The notes beneath the pieces were generated by a model, which was not told the origin of the DNA, made no database searches, and saw only the letters and a list, made by a program, of their open reading frames with translations. DNA of 64,000 nucleotides from contig NC_135997.1 of assembly GCF_048128805.1 (NCBI RefSeq), positions 20,414,815 through 20,478,814 of the forward strand, written 5' to 3'. This document shows positions 27,066-41,500 of the stretch, one piece after another (position 1 is the first letter of the stretch; every line of letters starts with the position of its first letter). Origin of the DNA: Centroberyx gerrardi. Its lineage: Eukaryota > Chordata > Actinopteri > Beryciformes > Berycidae. The position numbers and the translations under genes are program-made.

Positions 27066-30000
27066 ATGGCAGAAGGGGGCTTCAACTCAAAGAAAGGTCA
27101 GTTTATCATTCTATATGTTGGAAGAAAAGCCCTCAACCTGATGTACAGAGTATGTTTTTTGTCAAAATGAGATTTTGTCTCCTCAGCCCTCAGGCTGGTG
27201 TTGCTGGGATGGGCCAGTTCAGGGAAGAGTGCATCAGGCAACACCATCCTGGGCAGAGATGAATTTCTTCAGGGAAGGAGAAGCTCCAGGTGTGTGAGCG
27301 GACATGCTCAGGTGGCTGGAAGGTTGGTTCAATTTATCTCAGTCACAGACTGTATGTCCTGGGCAGATATCAGCTGTTTCAGGGTTGCAAATATGTGAAA
27401 CATTTTCAGGTGTCTGGAATGCTCTCGCTATCTTTCAATCATTAGTCTGGTTGCTGCTGAATTAGGCCTACTGCAGGTGCTGTACAGAGTATTGTATTTG
27501 AACCATTTTTAAGTTAAACCTGCACTTGATTACTTATAAGTCGATGTCCTCTCTGGTGGAGAGAGGTAAGTATGTTGCTATCCCAGAATCTTTTGAGACG
27601 CTGCTCAAAGTTTAAACATGAATGAATGTCCAAATTTTGTTGAAGGAAGTTTTGGGTCCTTGACATCAGCTAGACAGTCATGAAACACTTGGTCATTAAA
27701 CGCTTGGTTTTTACTGTGTGATTCAGCTGAGGAGGGAAAACAACATTTATACAGAGAATAGTATTGACCAAAGAATTAATTAATGAATTCACCAATATAG
27801 ACTGAAATATTCTGATTTATAGGACAGGTGAGAACCAGCCCAGGGCGGTCCCAGAGATATCTACTTAATTCCCCATCTATCAAGGATGAGTATGATTAGT
27901 GTCAGTCTTCGAGGGGATGCAGCCATATAGGCACCTCAGTTACCTGAAAATGGCCTGTTAGCATTCCTAATTAAAATCAGTAGGAACAATAATCTTTGGG
28001 TTTCAGTGAAGGCAAATGTAAAAACATTTCCTCATGTTGTGCTTGATGAAGAAAAACAAAAGGTCAAATCTAAGTGCAGTGGTGTGTTTGTCGTTGCTTT
28101 CATCCAGACAGGTGACAGTGGTGGACACACCCGGCTGGACGGACCGCTCACTGCAGGACACCGCAGGATCCACGCAGCAGGAGATCAGCAGCAGCAGTTC
28201 TCCTGCCCCAGACGCTGTGTTGCTGCTGATCCCTCTGCACATGGAAATCACAGGAGACTACATTCACTCTGTGTTTGACCACCTCAGTCTTCTGGGGGAC
28301 GCAGTGTGGGGGCGCACCATGGTGCTTTTCAGCTTTGGAAATTGTCTTCAAAACCAAACCGTAGAATGTTACATAAGGAAAATGAGGCCTTGCATTCTCT
28401 TATGAGGATGTGTAGGAATAATTATCATGTATTCAACAATGCAAAGAGAAAAGATGGTAAGCAGGTTGAAGATTTGCTGAGGAAGATTGAGAATATGTTG
28501 TTGGAACACAGCGTCATGCAGGACTCTGAGGAGGTAAAATACATCTCTGAGGAGAACGAGGAGCCGCTGATGGAAAACACTGTGGCCCAGAATCCGGATG
28601 TGGTTTATGAAAAACCTGAAGCATGCAAGTATTTTGATTCCTTTTACCATTCATGTAAAGCCATTTACTTGTTGCATACTTATCTTAGCGACATCTTAGC
28701 AACAGCAACATTTTGCCATTGTCCAGCAAAAACCCTTTCTCGATTAATGTAATTGACATTGACAAAAATGTTTCTTGGGACCTTGGGACCTAGCCAAACC
28801 ATTCATAAAGCTTTGAAGAAAATAAACAAATGCATTGGCATCAGTGAGAAAAGGACATTGACATTATTTTGACATAAGTTAATAACTGTTAGTGTAAGGA
28901 AATAGACTACTAGAAAGGTCAATTAACAGACACACCAAAGTGAATTCTATGGCAACATATAGTAGCACCCTGTAAACATTGGTACACAACAATTGACTGC
29001 TGTTACACTATTGAATTATTATTATTATTATTATTATTAATTAATTGTAATATTATTAGATTTTAATTTCAACCCATGTGTGAGAACAGCACACATACAG
29101 CATGTGTGAATAGCAACACATATAGTTTCTATATACAGTATATGCAGCTGCTAGTAGCAAACAAAAGATGTAGGCTATGTTGTCTCAAATTCCACTCATG
29201 AATAAATTTGAAAATGACATGTCCTTTAAAATAGCATAACAGCAGTGAACTGTTAGGTAGAAAATATCACATCCCTTCTGAGAGCATAAACTAAACTGCG
29301 CTTTTTCCCTCGTAGGTGAAGATCAGAGCTTCTCGGAGCTTCGGATAGTGCTACTTGGTTGGCATAAAGCTGGCAAAAGCTCAACAGGCAACACCATCCT
29401 GGGAAGTGCTAAGTTTGGAGAATGGACAGCCAAGTACCAGAGGGAAGAGGCAGAGGTGGCAGGAAGGAGAGTAGTGGTGATTGACACCCCCGGGTGGCAG
29501 AAAAACGCCACAGAGATATCGCCAGAGCAGAATATAGTTAACTGCGTCTGTCAGTGCCCCCCTGGACCTCACGCTCTCCTCTTGGTTATGAACCTGGCAA
29601 ACTTCACCTCGGGACAGTGGAGCTACATGCAGAGATACATGGGGCTACTTGGAGAGCGGGCCTAGGAACATGTCATTGTAATTTTCACAGGAGCTGACAT
29701 CATGCAGGACATAGCTGTAGGGCCTTTCATGAGAAACAAAGATTCAAGCCTTCAAAAGCTCCTTGAAAAGTGCGGCAACAGGTATTTCCTTTTCAATAAC
29801 AGGAACAAGGGTCGCAGCACTCAGGTCACAGATCTTCTTGAAGGCATTGAAAAGTTGGCATCTCAGCACATCCACGTGTTTTACAGGATGGACAAAACTA
29901 TTGCAGCGAGTATGGAGGAGATGAATAAAGCTCTGCATGAGAGGGCACACAAAAGACAGCAGAAAGATGCTGCTAAAGAACGCGCCCACAGCGCTATCTT

Positions 30001-31121
30001 CCGGGAGGGGAGAGCACATCGACTCGGTGAGGTGCGACTTGTGCTGCTTGGCGCGAAAAGGAGCGGGAAGACCACTGCAGCAAAAACTATGGCAAAACTA
30101 GAATATAATGAACAGAAAAACAAATGTGTTGCTACTACAAAAATAATTGATGATAGGATTCTCTTGGTTGTTGACACAGGATGGTCCAATGACCCACGGT
30201 TCCCCCAAAAGCCAGAAGTAATCACAGAGGCGCTGTCTCTCTGCCACCCGGGCCACACGCATTCGTCATCGTTGTGAATTTGAGACACAATTTCACAGAG
30301 AAGCACAGAGTTGCCATGGAGCAGCATCTGGCCTGTGTCTCTGACACGATGTGGAGAAACGCCATGGTGCTCTTCACCTTTGGGGAGGAGTTGCGAGGGG
30401 AAACCATAGAGACTCACATTGAGACAGAAGGCAAGGCCCTTCAGTGGCTGGTGAAGAAGTGTGACAACAGATACCATGTTTTCAGTGACACACCATTCAA
30501 CGATTTCCCACAAGTCAAAGAGTTGCTCGAGGGGATAGACAAAATGGTGGAAGCAAACACCGGGCAGTATTTCAGCAACATTATCTCCAAGATCCACAGA
30601 GAAACATACTGCAGTGAAAGATGGAGTGACCCTCTGGACGGGGAAGATGAGGATGAATATACCCCGAGGGAGAGAAGGATGATGGAAAAGATGATTAAGG
30701 AAATGCGAGAACTCCTGCTGGTGGACATTAAGAGCTACCTTTCCACACACCTGAAAACAGCGAGAAGCATTCAGTTCACAAATCCCACCAGTAAGGCCAA
30801 GTTTCAAGTGCTTTCACTCAAATGACAAAAAACAGAACACAGTCTTCTAGATAGTGAATAAGGTATTCTACAGTTCTTCGTGTAGGATCAAGATGCAGAA
30901 TATATCATTTCTTATTAATATGAAATTAAAATAACTTCATCATTTCTTTTTTTCTAGTGAGTGTAGACCAGCCAACCTCTTCAGAGGACGGGCTTATGGG
31001 AAGAGGAAAAGATACTCAACAGCGAGAAGACACAAGCTCTGGATACAGCACTCAGAACTGGGACATGGACAGAGACGACACCAGGATGATGGACTTGATA
31101 GAGATGATAGAGTGCAAATGA
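27066..31121 (+). pseudogene. GIMAP8-like immune GTPase gene with three AIG1 G domains, reading frame broken
   Basis: Likely exons are 27066-27096 (MAEGGFNSKK), 27187-27322, 28108 to about 28654, 29316-30790 and 30958-31121. Domain 1 has LGWASSGKSASGNTILG and DTPGW, domain 2 LGWHKAGKSSTGNTILG and DTPGW, domain 3 LGAKRSGKTTAAKT and a weak DTGW. Conserved-box sequences such as NRYHVFNN are visible. The tail encoded by 30958-31121 is acidic and hydrophilic. The frame breaks three times: a one-base shift near 28375 after TVECYI, an in-frame TAG at 29663 where a Trp codon is expected, and a one-base shift near 30250 within the PGPH motif. Both shifts lie next to short homopolymers, so assembly error is possible; the stop is a plain substitution. 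GIMAPs are membrane-linked GTPases of lymphocyte survival and, in fish, form large lineage-specific families. The junction between exons 3 and 4 is uncertain. Confidence 0.72.
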
Positions 31122-32566
31122 GTAAGAAAAAGATGAGTGGTCATCATTGAGCGTGTTTACGTACACACATTTATCCCCAATAAAAGCTCCTATTGGTTGA
31201 AATCAAGGAATCCTTTACATACTCAGATATAATAAAATAAATATTTCCATTGAAACTGAGCTTACAGACCACAAGGGTGGAAGTAATTAATTAATTAATT
31301 AGCTACATTTATTCACGTTACTGTAATTGAGTAGCTCTTATGTGTACTTGTACTTTTTTGAGTATTTTTTAAAGTCAGTAATTTTACTTTTACTTAAGTA
31401 CGTTTTTGCTAAAGTATTGTATTTTGTATTACATTAAATCATTAAATCACGTCCATTACAGAGTACAGATTTAGTGGCTCTCCATAAGGAACAGAAACTG
31501 GACAATTGTAAACTGACAAATTGTGGAGCCATTCACAGTGAATGGTCAGTCAGTAAAGAAGAGTAATCAGGCTTTAATTTGGTTGTGCACTTTATTTTGT
31601 AATTTCAAATTTTTCCAATTAAGGCTGCAACAAATGATTTTCCGACCACTAAGTGACAGAAACCGCAACACATTTGTAAATAAAGTACAGCAAAGCTACT
31701 GTACTACGAAGACCCATAAGGACAAACCTAGAAAAGCACCGTGCATAAAGGCTAATAGCTAAGCTTAGCTCAGATATGGGGAGAGCAATTAAAGCTTCTT
31801 CATCTCTGGTTTTCTAAATTTCTGCCCCTAGATATCACATTACTGGCATCTTTGGGAGACATATGGAAACTTGTCTGTAATACTTCCTTGGTTTGCAGTC
31901 AGTAGATTGAAGTTGCAAGATATGGCCCACTGTTGTATATAACTTCTGTATAAGGCATCTAAGGTTTATTAAAACCTATTTGCCTCACATCTGCATGGGG
32001 CAGAAATGAGGCAAACAGCATTTTCAAACACTTTGTGATTTGTTTTAGCCTAGTTAGGTGCCACTATGGTAGGTTAGCCAAACATAGGACATAAGTACTT
32101 GAAAATCAAATCAGTATACTTGTGTGAGTAACAACTTACCTAACTCTATCTGAATTGCCCTCATGGGGCAACCCCAACAGCTACTGTTTGACCCAGGTCA
32201 GATACACACAAGTCTAGGTAACACATAGTAGTAGGCCTTATGATGCAGGGTTTCCTGCAATCCCATGAGAAACAACCAGTCGATCTTCCACTTAATCACT
32301 TGTCAACGGCATCCTAGTACCACCTTGTCACAAATTCCTGAGGAGAATCCTGCGATGTATCGCTGTAAAGATATTGGCAAATGTCTTCATAATTCTTCCC
32401 AAGATTCACTAGTCCACACAGAACAAATGGGGATAGGCCTAGTAAACTGCTGCCACTGCAACAGTGTGAGCAGCAGCTCTGTAGCACTAGCAGTCCCAGG
32501 TTGGAGTGTACATGTGTGCTCACACTGCAATTAACAAGGGTAAAAAAAGAACAACTCCAACAGTTT
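31122..32566. other. Intergenic region between GIMAP-like gene and PSMB1
   Basis: AT-rich DNA with no gene that I can support. 31274-31440 looks like a dispersed repeat. The rest (31450-32560) shows no recognisable feature. Confidence 0.5.
31274..31440. mobile_element. Dispersed teleost repeat (GTGGAAGTAA ... TACTTAAGTA type)
   Basis: GGGTGGAAGTAATTAA followed by ACTGTAATTGAGTAGC and TTACTTTTACTTAAGTACG resembles a very common percomorph DNA repeat in which TACTT/AAGTA words alternate. The borders are approximate. Confidence 0.4.
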
Positions 32567-32572
32567 TTTATT
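32567..32572 (-). terminator. AATAAA poly(A) signal of PSMB1 (TTTATT on plus)
   Basis: This is about 620 bases beyond the PSMB1 stop codon on the minus strand. If used, the PSMB1 3' UTR contains the MITE copy at 32915-33038. Confidence 0.5.
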
Positions 32573-32914
32573 CTTTAATAAGAATGTAAAAAGAACAGCA
32601 GAGTACGTATCCTTCCAAAAATAATGAAAAATCCAAACAGAGGGAGAGTCCAGGCAAGGCAAAGACAGAGGAGGGAGGAGCAGTCCTGGACAAAAAAAAA
32701 CAACCTGAAAACCTTTTATCCACATATTTTAAGTACTTGAGGTGTGCTTGACTATCTTGTTGAGTAGCACTAACATTTTTTAAACTCAAGTTTTTTTGGG
32801 GACATATCAGTCCCTCCTAAGTCTTTCCTGAGTGGAAAGTCTCCTGCTTGATTCCTTCATCCTAAGAATAGGAGTATTGATCTAGGATCACTGGTCAGGT
32901 CACCGGACATGAAA

Positions 32915-33038
32915 CAGGGATGTGATAAAGGCAAAAAAAGCTGGAAATTAATTGAAAGCAGAAAACTGGAATATTCATTTTAAATGAATATAGGTTGTGA
33001 AGGAAAAAAAAAAGAAAAAAAAAGAAAATCACAACCCC
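32915..33038. mobile_element. Second, decayed copy of the CAGGGATGTGAT MITE
   Basis: It starts CAGGGATGTGATAAAGGCAA and shares further words with the element at 15808 (AAAAAAGC, GAAAACTGG/GAAAACAGG and TTTAAAATG-like). The right end TCACAACCCC is a worn version of TCACATCCCTG. It is shorter than the other copy and lies in the likely PSMB1 3' UTR. Confidence 0.5.
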
Positions 33039-33188
33039 AATGAAAGCCTGACTTAGGCACCTGAAAACTAGCCTCAGATCAACACTCCTATTCTAAGAGA
33101 CTTGATGTATAGGGGAAAAAGCAATGGGGAAATGGGAAGAATAGCGGGAGGAGGAAAGCAGAGAAAGAGGGAATATGTCTTTCCCTGC

Positions 33189-36162
<2,974 letters not shown>

Positions 36163-37112
36163 CGTTTCTGCTATCACAAAACCTCAACAGTGTTAAATTT
36201 GGTCAGGTAAACTCGCTGTATCACTGCAATATGGCAGCCTACTCTTCTTTTACTTTCACAACATCCGCGTTATCAAGTTGCCTCTGTAAGTGAGCGCCCC
36301 CCACAGGCTGTACAGTGCAGAGCAGTGGTTCCCAAAGTCGGGTCTGGGGACCTTCAGGGCCGTTCCTCATAGATCTCTAGATCACAATCCAATTATCCAA
36401 GTTTTTTGCAACCCAGGATCAGACATGCGTGAACTAGATGAAAAAGTAATAATGCCCTTCATGTCTCTAATTCCACTCTGAATCTATCCTGCAGTGGGAT
36501 CACGATTATCCTGACTTTTGGCAGCAGAACTGTCTTGATTCTGCCTTCAAGTTTTGAGAAACTTTGAAACTTGATTAAAGGTAGGAGTACCTAATCCAAA
36601 TCCCAATCTGAATGATCAGAATCTCATTTATCAGTTTTGAAAACCCCAATTTTCATATTTAATCCAATCTAATAACTGAAATCTCCAGCAATATGAGATA
36701 TAGTTTAATTGTACTGTAATTTCACTCACTCATGGTGTAGTGCATATCTTTTGGAGGCTTTCTTGGCATGAAAGTTTGGTATCCCTCAACTACAGTACAT
36801 GTTTAATTTCAATGACAGTTAATAATGAAGCAATATCTTCTTCCTATGGTCTAGGCGAGTTCAGTCAATATTTCTGAACATCAACTCTATCCAAAAGCCA
36901 GAAACCAGAGAACAAAGACTCAAACCTGTGTTAAGCAATCCACTGGTCACTGATTTAGGAGGTTTTTCCATGTTCATAAATACAGATTGGATAGTCCTGA
37001 CTAGAAGAATGAACACATGAATTACTAAATTGAGTGGAACCCTCTAACGTGGTACAATACAGCCTGGGGCAGTTCAGGGATGAATGTGAAATAAGTCATT
37101 TTAAAAAAGGCT
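36163..37112. other. Intergenic region between PSMB1 start and PHF10 3' end
   Basis: The first about 130 bases are the PSMB1 promoter side. A hAT-like terminus, CAGTGGTTCCCAAAGTCGGG, starts at 36323 without a visible partner end. The remainder to 37112 is AT-rich and shows nothing I can name. Confidence 0.45.
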
Positions 37113-37118
37113 TTTATT
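37113..37118 (-). terminator. AATAAA poly(A) signal of PHF10 (TTTATT on plus)
   Basis: This gives PHF10 a 3' UTR of about 1.4 kb (37.1-38.5 kb). Other AATAAA-like sites may exist inside it. Confidence 0.5.
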
Positions 37119-38509
37119 GAAAAAACAAAAAATCAGAACCTTTCAGTGACTTTGACATTAGCAACAAATATTCCATATACACAGTACACGATCAACCTGT
37201 TCATTGCAGGACAATACAGAATAGATAAAAATAACTTCAAAGCTCAAAAAATGTAAAAACTTCTATCAAACTGATTACAGAAATATCGGTTAATTGGTCA
37301 GAGCTGGTGGATACTTTAATTCAAAGCACCTTACAGTGAGTGGATACATCTTGAGTATAAATCAATACTGAATGGTTGACCACTCATTCATCAAGTAGAA
37401 ACCAACATGTGTAAAGTGAGACACTTTATCGTTGTAGTGGTCAAGCCTGACAAGAAAACCAGAAAACGTCTGCAGCTGTCTGAACCAAGGTGCTGGTTTG
37501 TCACCAGTCACTCTGCACAGTGACCAGGGTCGACGACGCTTCATTACACAGGATCACCGGCAACTTTTGTTTAAATAAGATTGTTCTTTACTGACCTGCC
37601 TAATTAAATAGAAGTTAAATAAAAATACAAAATGTAGCCCAGCTGATAAATCATAAAATGTGTACAAGATACAAAAAAATCCCAGAAATGTTATGTTTTC
37701 AAAGAAACTGAGTGACGCTCTTGCTAACGCTGTTTGTTTCTGTGGTGGAAGTCAGGCCACTAGTCACAGTACAAAAACAAGTGAGCTTACCAGTCAACTT
37801 ACAAAGGATCAAAAGCACCATTAGTTTATCTGGAAAAATAAAAAATAAAAAAACTCCAGCTAACAATTTATTGAGTGGTAACAAAATGCGTTAAGGATCA
37901 CAGAAATGTTTTGGTTGAAAGTTAATAGCAAATAACAAACAAGCAAGCCTAGTTTGGTTCTGTACAGTAGACATACACTACAAGTTTCTTAAGACTAATT
38001 GATTAGGAATGTACCGATATTGATAATGGATAGCAGATACCTGGCTACAGTAGGGAATCATTATAATACTTCCCCAATATTTTTTTTGCCTTTTTCACAC
38101 ATAGAAGGATGTTAGATCTCTCTAATGGAGAAAATAAATTACATTCACATTCCAAACTTGTTTGTCCAATGGCCAAAACTGATGGTGTGAGTCCAATAGT
38201 TCACTAAATGTAATGGATTTGATTGGTACTTAAAGGTTTATTACTATATGCTGTTGGGAGTGTTAAGTTGTTTCAGTCAATCCCAAAAATTACAGACCAG
38301 AGTTGGTATCCTAAACAAATTTTCAAGGTAGTCATGCTTCAAGAAAGCCTATGAGAAAAACTGAGGTTAAATTTCCACCCTGATCTTTTACAACTGAATA
38401 GCTTATGAGTCTGCATTTGGTTGGAAACAGAGGATGGAGGCAAAATCTGGTCGAGGTCTTGTGGTGTGTGCTGACCCTTAAAAGGGAACCAGGCTAACGA
38501 TGCCGTCGG

Positions 38510-41500
38510 TCATTTCTGAGCCGACTTGGACTTCTTGGGCGTTTTGGCTCCTCCCTTCTTCTTGGGTGTGGTGAAGTCTTTCTCACACACCTCACACACC
38601 CAGAGACCTGAGGACAAACAGACACACAGCATGAGACCTTACAGGAAGGAGAGAGAGCAGAAGAAATACAGCACCAAATGTGAAAGACAGAAAGGCAAAC
38701 AAACTGAATGAGAAAGAGTGACTGCAGTGGCAATTCTGTGTGTGCAACAGGGTTGGGGTCAATTCATGAATGAACGCATCAATTCCAATTCAACTGAGGA
38801 ATTGGAATTTGAAAAAAACACTCACCCATGGGTATAGAGTCCACGCCAACGCAGAAAGTGTGGTATCCCCGGTCACATTTGTCGCAGAACATCATCTCGT
38901 CCTCGTGGTGCGGCTGCTGGCACACGGTGCAGGTCTTACACTCCATACACTGCCAGCGGTACGTCTGGATCACACTCACCAGCTCCTCGCTCATGTCCAG
39001 GCAAGACGGGTGGCCTGGGGTTTATGGACACACAGGCACACACACACACACACACACACGGAAAAACACAACACACATGCAGAAGCACATAGGCATACGC
39101 AAACGTGCATGCACACAGGCAGAGACAAGCAGCCATACACACACACCGTGACAGACGGACAGAGATAAATACATTGCACATATGCACAGAGACACACGCG
39201 GACAAACAGACCAGACAGAACAACACAGACGTGTGAAGATACATCCCTCTCATTTCAGAACAACTTCAACTAACACTAACACATTAAGTCTCTCATTAAC
39301 TAAGGGATGGATAGTATTCACTAACACTGCATGACACACCATTAAAAAGATACCTTGACATCTAGAATTTTAGTCTTGTGTTTCCTTCGGCAGGCACTTA
39401 CCACATTATGGGAAAAAGTATTGATATTTGGTGTTCTGCTGCCATAAAAATGAATTGGAAGCATAGTCAGGAATACTCTTGAAATCAAAGATATAGCTAA
39501 TTGCAAGCTAACAAACTAGCAAGCACCTCCTGGTACCCATTAGTGGTAATCAGGACTGTCTATCAACTAACTGCTTTTGTGATTACCTGAAGCGCCAATG
39601 CCAAACCTTTTTCCCCATATTGTGACAACTGCCTGGTTAATGAAAACAGAACACTAAAATTCAAAATGCCTAGGTATGTTCAAGACAGCCTTCAGATGAA
39701 TAACTAAACTGACATTCTTTTGAATCACATGAAATTACACAACCTTTACTGTCTGAAACCATGAATGTAAACAACACACATACAGTCTTTAGATGAGGCA
39801 ATGTGAACACTTCACTTGCCTGAACATATAAAACATACTTATATGGTTCATCATCTGAAGGCCTCAGTTGTTACTCTATTTAAAAACACAATGAAATGAA
39901 CTTGACTGTCCCATGCTAAAAAGGACAAATCCTTTTTTTTTTTTTGTCTGAAATTGGGAAGATTCATTAGCCCAACTATAATCTAAAGATCAGGTGAAAA
40001 TTCTCTGGTATTCACCACTCAAATCATCAGCAAAATTTAAGCACCATTGATGTTAAATGAATGAGAGTTCAACTGTTTTATAATTCTTGCTTATATCTAT
40101 TCTATTCTATATCTATTCTTGTTTATTTAAATATATATATGCTATATGAGGATAATTTGACCAAAATGTGAGCATTCTGTGGTTGTTCCTATGACCTCCT
40201 TCACTTAGTATTAGAGGTGGTTAAATTTAGCTGTTTATGCAGCAAGTACCAGAGAACCAAACAAGGAATTTAAATAATTTCATAATAATTTCCTTTTTAA
40301 TTGGTTCTTAGACTAAAATTAGGCCAAAGAACCATCTAAGTATTTTATAAAAACAGGGAACTATCCTTTGAAATCATTGTTTGAACTTACCGCTGTTGTC
40401 ACATTGGGAGCAGTGAATGAGAGCCTCTGGCTTGCCTTTCTTGTTGGCTTCTTTACCCTTCTGGCAAATGCCACATATAGCATTGGGAATGACCTTAGGC
40501 TGCAAGGGCAGAATAATGCTATAAAAACCAATCAGAAATGGGTATCCTGTAGTCATGGGCAAAATAGTAGTTATATATTTTTAATGCTTGAAAACAAAAA
40601 GTAAAAACAAGGAGCACTTCATTTATCATGTCTCACAAAGGATGTGTCCACTTTGGGGCTGTACAACTATCTGGCATGATAAATCAAGCGAACCTTGACT
40701 AGATCAAATATATGAATCTAAATTAAAATGTTTTTCTCTCCTGGTCTAGCACTGTGCCTTTCTAGAGTCTGGTAACTGCAGGGAAAAAATAACTGTATAA
40801 AAAGGGACTTTGGTGCACGCTAAGCAGTATCAGATTGACTTCGGTCTGACGTGAAGTCAGCTGAAGTCAGTGTTATCGAATTTGACTTTGATGCAATTGA
40901 AGTCGATCTGATACTTTTTACTGTGTGGCAAACTTGGTGTTTATGGTTACAAAATCAATCACAGTCAATGTGGCAGAAAGGCTGCCACAGGTTACTGGGC
41001 CTCTGGTGGAAAACAGAATGTGTGTAAAATACCAGGGGGATTTAAGGTTCAGGTGACAACTATAATAAAGGCATGTTTAGTGTAGCAGACTCTCTTGCAA
41101 GCATGTAGACTGGCATTTGTGGTCAGAGAGCCAGACTTATTTTCACTGTTGTCAAGTGGCGGCTTGCTTGCTAGCAGGTTTACTGGCAGGAGGTCTGATA
41201 GTGCCGTGTACATACCAACAGGTCAGCTGAGAGTCAGACTGCATTTTGGTTCTCAGAATGCCAATTTATGAATATACCCTACATTTCCCATTATTTATCA
41301 TGTCAGAATAATCAATGCTAATTGACAAACAACTGATGACATTGGAAATTGAGCAAATCATTAATGTGATGCTGGACACAATCACCACTTCTCTGTCCAT
41401 TCTATGAGTTTGAAACTTTTATTTCAACTCTTGAACTGCGGTATCTAAATATGGACATCTCAAGGGTTGCTTCCTATGGAACATACCATCAAGTTCAACA

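Noticed and set aside
29881-30807. 308-codon open frame antisense to the GIMAP gene
   Set aside because: It mirrors the GIMAP exon; the sense strand has clear AIG1 motifs and the antisense protein has none.
38770-39253. Open frames over CA-rich DNA next to PHF10 exon 11
   Set aside because: They come from microsatellite translation (His/Thr repeats) and antisense of the PHD exon.
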